A stretch of 64,000 bases of DNA, from positions 3,995,074 through 4,059,073 of the forward strand of contig NZ_CP041186.1 of the NCBI RefSeq assembly GCF_006517175.1, written 5' to 3'. Both the position numbers and the translations under genes were made by a program. The notes beneath the pieces are model-generated. The model was given only the letters and a program-made list of their open reading frames with translations. It was not told the DNA's origin and did no database searches. Each line of letters opens with the position of its first letter. The stretch's first letter is position 1. Of this stretch, positions 61,292-64,000 are shown in pieces. This DNA is from Persicimonas caeni (lineage in GTDB: Bacteria > Myxococcota_A > Bradymonadia > Bradymonadales > Bradymonadaceae).

Positions 61292-63184
61292 ATGGCAATG
61301 AAGGTACGTCGACAGCTTGTGGCATGGATTGGTGCTGGCTTGATGCTCGCCGCGGGCACGCCCGCGTTTGCTCAGGACAGTAAACAACAGCAAAAGGCGC
61401 CCGCCGCCGAGTCGGAGGCGCAGGGCGACGCCGACAAAGCTGCCCTCGACCTGTTGGAGACGGCTCAGAAGCAGTATCAGGCAGGCAAGTGGGAGCAGGC
61501 GCGCGAGAGCTACAAGAAGGCCTACGATACGGCCCCCGACGACAGCCGCCTCAAGGCGCAAGCGGCGCTGGAGTGGAGCAGCCTTTTGTGGGAGCAGGGC
61601 GATTACGCCGCGGCCGACAAGCGCGTGGACGACGCGTTGAGGCGTGCGCGCAAGTTGAAGATGAACGAGGCCGTCGGCCGCCTGTTGCTCACTCAGGGCC
61701 ATATCCAAGCAAGCCAGGGTAAGCTTAGAAAGGCCGAAAACACCCTCAAAATCTGCATCAACCTGACCTCCGAGCAAAACGACGAGGTCTTCGGGGCGTT
61801 GTGCAAGCTCAACCACCGTCTGGTGCGCCAGCTTCGCGGGCGTCCGGCAGGGCCCGACTCCGACTATAAAAAGGCGATCGCGCAGCTCGAGGCCGCCGGC
61901 ACGCCGCTATCGGTGGGCTCGGCGCTGGCCAAGACCGCCGGGCTCTACGCCCAGGGCGGCAATCCTGCCAAGGCGCTCGAGTTGTTGAAGCGCGCCCAGC
62001 AGAGCTTCTCCAAGGCCGACAGCGTGCCCGCGCAGCTCAGAAACCGGCTGCGCATCGCCAAGTTGTTGCAGGAGCAGGGCCAGCACGCCCAGGCGGACAA
62101 GTACCTCGAGGGGCTGGTCGGCAAGTTCAGCGCCATGAATAACCGGCCCGCGCTGGTCGACGCGCTGGTGCTCACCGCCCAGTCCGAGATGCACAAGGGC
62201 AACGCGGCGGCCGCCCAGAAGCACTACGAGCGCGCATTGTCGGTGGCCAAGAAGACCAAGAGTCCGAATCTCATCGCCCGCAGCCAACTCGCCTTGTGCG
62301 AGTTCGGCGTGAGCGCTGGCAAGGGGAGCCAATTCGAGGACAAGTGCACGGCGGCGGCCAAGACCTTCGACAAGCTCGGCATCCCCGACCTCGCCGCGCG
62401 CTCGAACGCCCAGCTCGCCGGGCTGTACCACGCGCAGGGCCAGCTCAACAAAGCCAGCGCGATGTACTCCAAGGTGATCCAGCGCCTCGAGAAGACCGGC
62501 GTGCCCGGCACCCACGACACCCCGGCGGTGGCCACCTATCGCGCCAACCTGTGCCAGGTCGAGATGAGCCTGCGCTCCAACGGCGCGCACTACCTGTGCA
62601 AAAAGGCGCTCGAGGAGCTCGAGAAGCAGAAGTCGGCCAACCCGGCGATGCTCGCCGCGACCCACTACGGCGTGGGCGTCACCGCCGGACGCGACGGCTG
62701 GGCGCCCGGGGGGCTCGACCACCTGAACAAGGCCGTCGAGCTGTCGCTCGAGCAGACGCCCCCCGACCGCGCGCTCGCCTCCGATGCGATGCTGCGCCGC
62801 GGCATCATTTTGGGTCAGATGAAGAACAAAGAGGACGAGGCCGCTCACGCCTTCAAAAAGGGCATCGCCATCACCGAGCAGGACAAGTCCGACAGCCTGC
62901 GCGCCACCCGCGTGCAACTGCGCACCCAACTCGCCCAACTCCAGCTCGAAGAGAGGGAGTGGAAGACCGCCAAAGGCTCGCTCGAAGCGCTCATCGAAGA
63001 CGCCAAGGGCGACCCCCAGTCGCAAGCGTGGGCCTACAGCGGCTTGGCCCGGGCCGAGTTGAAGCTCGGTGACAAGAAGGCAGCCAAGAAGGCGCTCCAA
63101 AAGGGCTTGCCGTTGGCCAAGAAGGCCGGCGACAAGGAGTTGGTGAGCAACTTCAAAGAGAATTTGGAGAAGTTCGAGGAGTAA
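61292..63184 (+). CDS. Exported TPR protein, unknown role
   Basis: This 630-aa protein has a Sec signal peptide ending PAFAQ, a Gln/Lys/Ala-rich linker, and then helical tetratricopeptide-type repeats almost to the end. Examples are YQAGKWEQARESYKKAYDTA, GNAAAAQKHYERALSVAKK and LNKASAMYSKVIQRLEKTG. There are no further membrane segments, so it is a periplasmic scaffold candidate. ATG 61292 has AGAGG 6 bases before it. No partner gene is recognisable nearby. Confidence 0.85.
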   Translation: MAMKVRRQLVAWIGAGLMLAAGTPAFAQDSKQQQKAPAAESEAQGDADKAALDLLETAQKQYQAGKWEQARESYKKAYDTAPDDSRLKAQAALEWSSLLWEQGDYAAADKRVDDALRRARKLKMNEAVGRLLLTQGHIQASQGKLRKAENTLKICINLTSEQNDEVFGALCKLNHRLVRQLRGRPAGPDSDYKKAIAQLEAAGTPLSVGSALAKTAGLYAQGGNPAKALELLKRAQQSFSKADSVPAQLRNRLRIAKLLQEQGQHAQADKYLEGLVGKFSAMNNRPALVDALVLTAQSEMHKGNAAAAQKHYERALSVAKKTKSPNLIARSQLALCEFGVSAGKGSQFEDKCTAAAKTFDKLGIPDLAARSNAQLAGLYHAQGQLNKASAMYSKVIQRLEKTGVPGTHDTPAVATYRANLCQVEMSLRSNGAHYLCKKALEELEKQKSANPAMLAATHYGVGVTAGRDGWAPGGLDHLNKAVELSLEQTPPDRALASDAMLRRGIILGQMKNKEDEAAHAFKKGIAITEQDKSDSLRATRVQLRTQLAQLQLEEREWKTAKGSLEALIEDAKGDPQSQAWAYSGLARAELKLGDKKAAKKALQKGLPLAKKAGDKELVSNFKENLEKFEE

Positions 63185-63185
63185 G

Positions 63186-63356
63186 GGTTGAGTGGTTGAG
63201 TGGTTCAGTTGTTTAGTGGTTTCTTGGCTGCGGGATGTCGCCGGTTCGCGGCGTCTTTGCCCATCGGCTTCTACGCTAGAGCTTCTCGATTGCGCTTGCG
63301 AGCTCGATCACTCGACCACTGAACCACTGAACCACTGAACCACTGAACCACTCAAA
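63186..63356. repeat. Family C inverted 9-bp tandem repeats, copy 2
   Basis: The left arm is GGTTGAGTGGTTGAGTGGTT plus CAG (63186-63208), then TTTCTTGGCTG as in copy 1 at 13733-13877. The right arm is four tandem ACCACTGAA units and ACCACTCAAAC (about 63314-63356). It fills the gap and ends 4 bases before the mutM start codon. Confidence 0.85.
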
Positions 63357-63360
63357 CCCA

Positions 63361-64000
63361 GTGCCCGAATTACCCGAAGTAGAAATCACCCGCCGAAACC
63401 TCGTTCATTGGTGGGAGGGCCGCGCCGCCACTGAAGTCGTCGTGGTCGACGACAAACCGCTGCGCGACACCGACCCCGACGCGCTCGTCGAGGCTCTGAA
63501 GCAGCGTGCCGAGCGCATCGACCGGCACGGCAAATACACCGTGGTCCGTCTGGAGGATGGCTCGACGCTCATCGTTCATTTTCGGATGACTGGAAAGATC
63601 GTGCGCTGCGAGGAGCCCGAGCCCAAGTACGCGAGGCTGTCGTGGAAGGTAGACGACACCGGCTGGCTCGTCTTCAAGGACCAGCGCCGACTGGGCACCG
63701 TCCGGCTGCTCGCTCCGGACGAATTCGAGGAGTACGAGCCCATCCAAAAGATGGGGCCGGATGCCTTGGAGATCTCCGGCGAGCAGCTGCGCGAGCTGCT
63801 ACCCGAGCGGCGCATGCTCAAGACGGCGTTGATGGACCAAGAGGTCATCGCCGGGCTGGGCAATATTGCGGCGATCGAGATCATGTGGCGCATGCAACTC
63901 GGTCCGCGGGCCAAGTGCGGAGACCTGACTGACGAGCAATACGACGAACTTGCCGAGACCATCGTCGAGTTTCTCGAACACGTCATCGCCGTCGAACAAG
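63361..64000 (+). CDS. mutM: Formamidopyrimidine-DNA glycosylase, 3' truncated by the window
   Basis: The first 213 residues are present; the end lies beyond the window. The start is GTG, giving MPELPEVEITRR with the catalytic N-terminal Pro (after Met removal) and Glu. HGKYTVVRL, HFRMTGKIV, FKDQRRLGTVRL and the H2TH-region DQEVIAGLGNIAAIEIMW follow. The usual Tyr after GLGNI is Ala, but the DNA-contact Asn is kept. It repairs oxidised purines such as 8-oxoguanine. There is no Shine-Dalgarno site, since the family C repeat abuts the start. Confidence 0.9.
   Translation, partial: MPELPEVEITRRNLVHWWEGRAATEVVVVDDKPLRDTDPDALVEALKQRAERIDRHGKYTVVRLEDGSTLIVHFRMTGKIVRCEEPEPKYARLSWKVDDTGWLVFKDQRRLGTVRLLAPDEFEEYEPIQKMGPDALEISGEQLRELLPERRMLKTALMDQEVIAGLGNIAAIEIMWRMQLGPRAKCGDLTDEQYDELAETIVEFLEHVIAVEQ

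Noticed and set aside
63314-63356. Tandem 9-bp repeats as a possible CRISPR array
   Set aside because: The units are too short, have no spacers, and no cas genes are near.

Overview
The window is GC-rich chromosomal DNA from a Gram-negative, probably predatory or saprophytic bacterium of the Myxococcota/Bradymonadales type. The grounds are an excess of lipoproteins with Asp/Thr-rich tethers, giant Cys-rich lipoproteins with pre-peptidase-like (PPC) beta-domains, a MopE-type metal-binding protein, two DUF2330 proteins with a Cys-plus-hydrophobic C-terminal tail, a sigma-54 activator, and a cyclase-like/ATPase/TPR regulator. The lineage is inferred from gene content only. I saw no rRNA, tRNA or CRISPR array.

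Layout. 0.3-3.5 kb: three lipoproteins, one OmpA-like. 3.5-7.4 kb: SulP anion transporter overlapping a sigma-54 activator, then a PPC-type (DUF296) protein. 7.5-18.2 kb: housekeeping and metabolism (Nudix CoA pyrophosphatase, coaBC, uracil-DNA glycosylase, a diaminohexanoate dehydrogenase, two amidohydrolases, a lipase, thiD) and a MopE-like lipoprotein. 18.2-37.8 kb: three PPC/Cys-rich lipoproteins (2346, 1851 and 912 aa), a hybrid histidine kinase and a further lipoprotein. 38.0-45.1 kb: a large regulator, a small membrane protein, and a three-gene membrane/TPR/AAA operon. 45.1-51.6 kb: ileS, lspA and lgt, the last two separated by an insertion sequence with intact ends. 51.7-58.3 kb: paired DUF2330 proteins, two outer-membrane beta-barrels, a cyclophilin. 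58.7-64 kb: ROK kinase, Nudix/metallo-beta-lactamase fusion, a TPR protein and the start of mutM.

Two things stand out. First, the three PPC lipoprotein genes share an upstream direct repeat, TGTGAC-N4-TGTGAC (10-bp period), in the same orientation relative to the gene. One copy lies in the divergent region beside the 1122-aa regulator, whose C-terminus looks like a winged helix. I propose a surface-lipoprotein regulon controlled by that protein. Second, many intergenic gaps contain members of several families of palindromic or tandem repeats. Some supply stop codons, abut start codons, or lie inside a coding region. lspA and lgt, the enzymes that process these lipoproteins, both carry extra extracytoplasmic segments.
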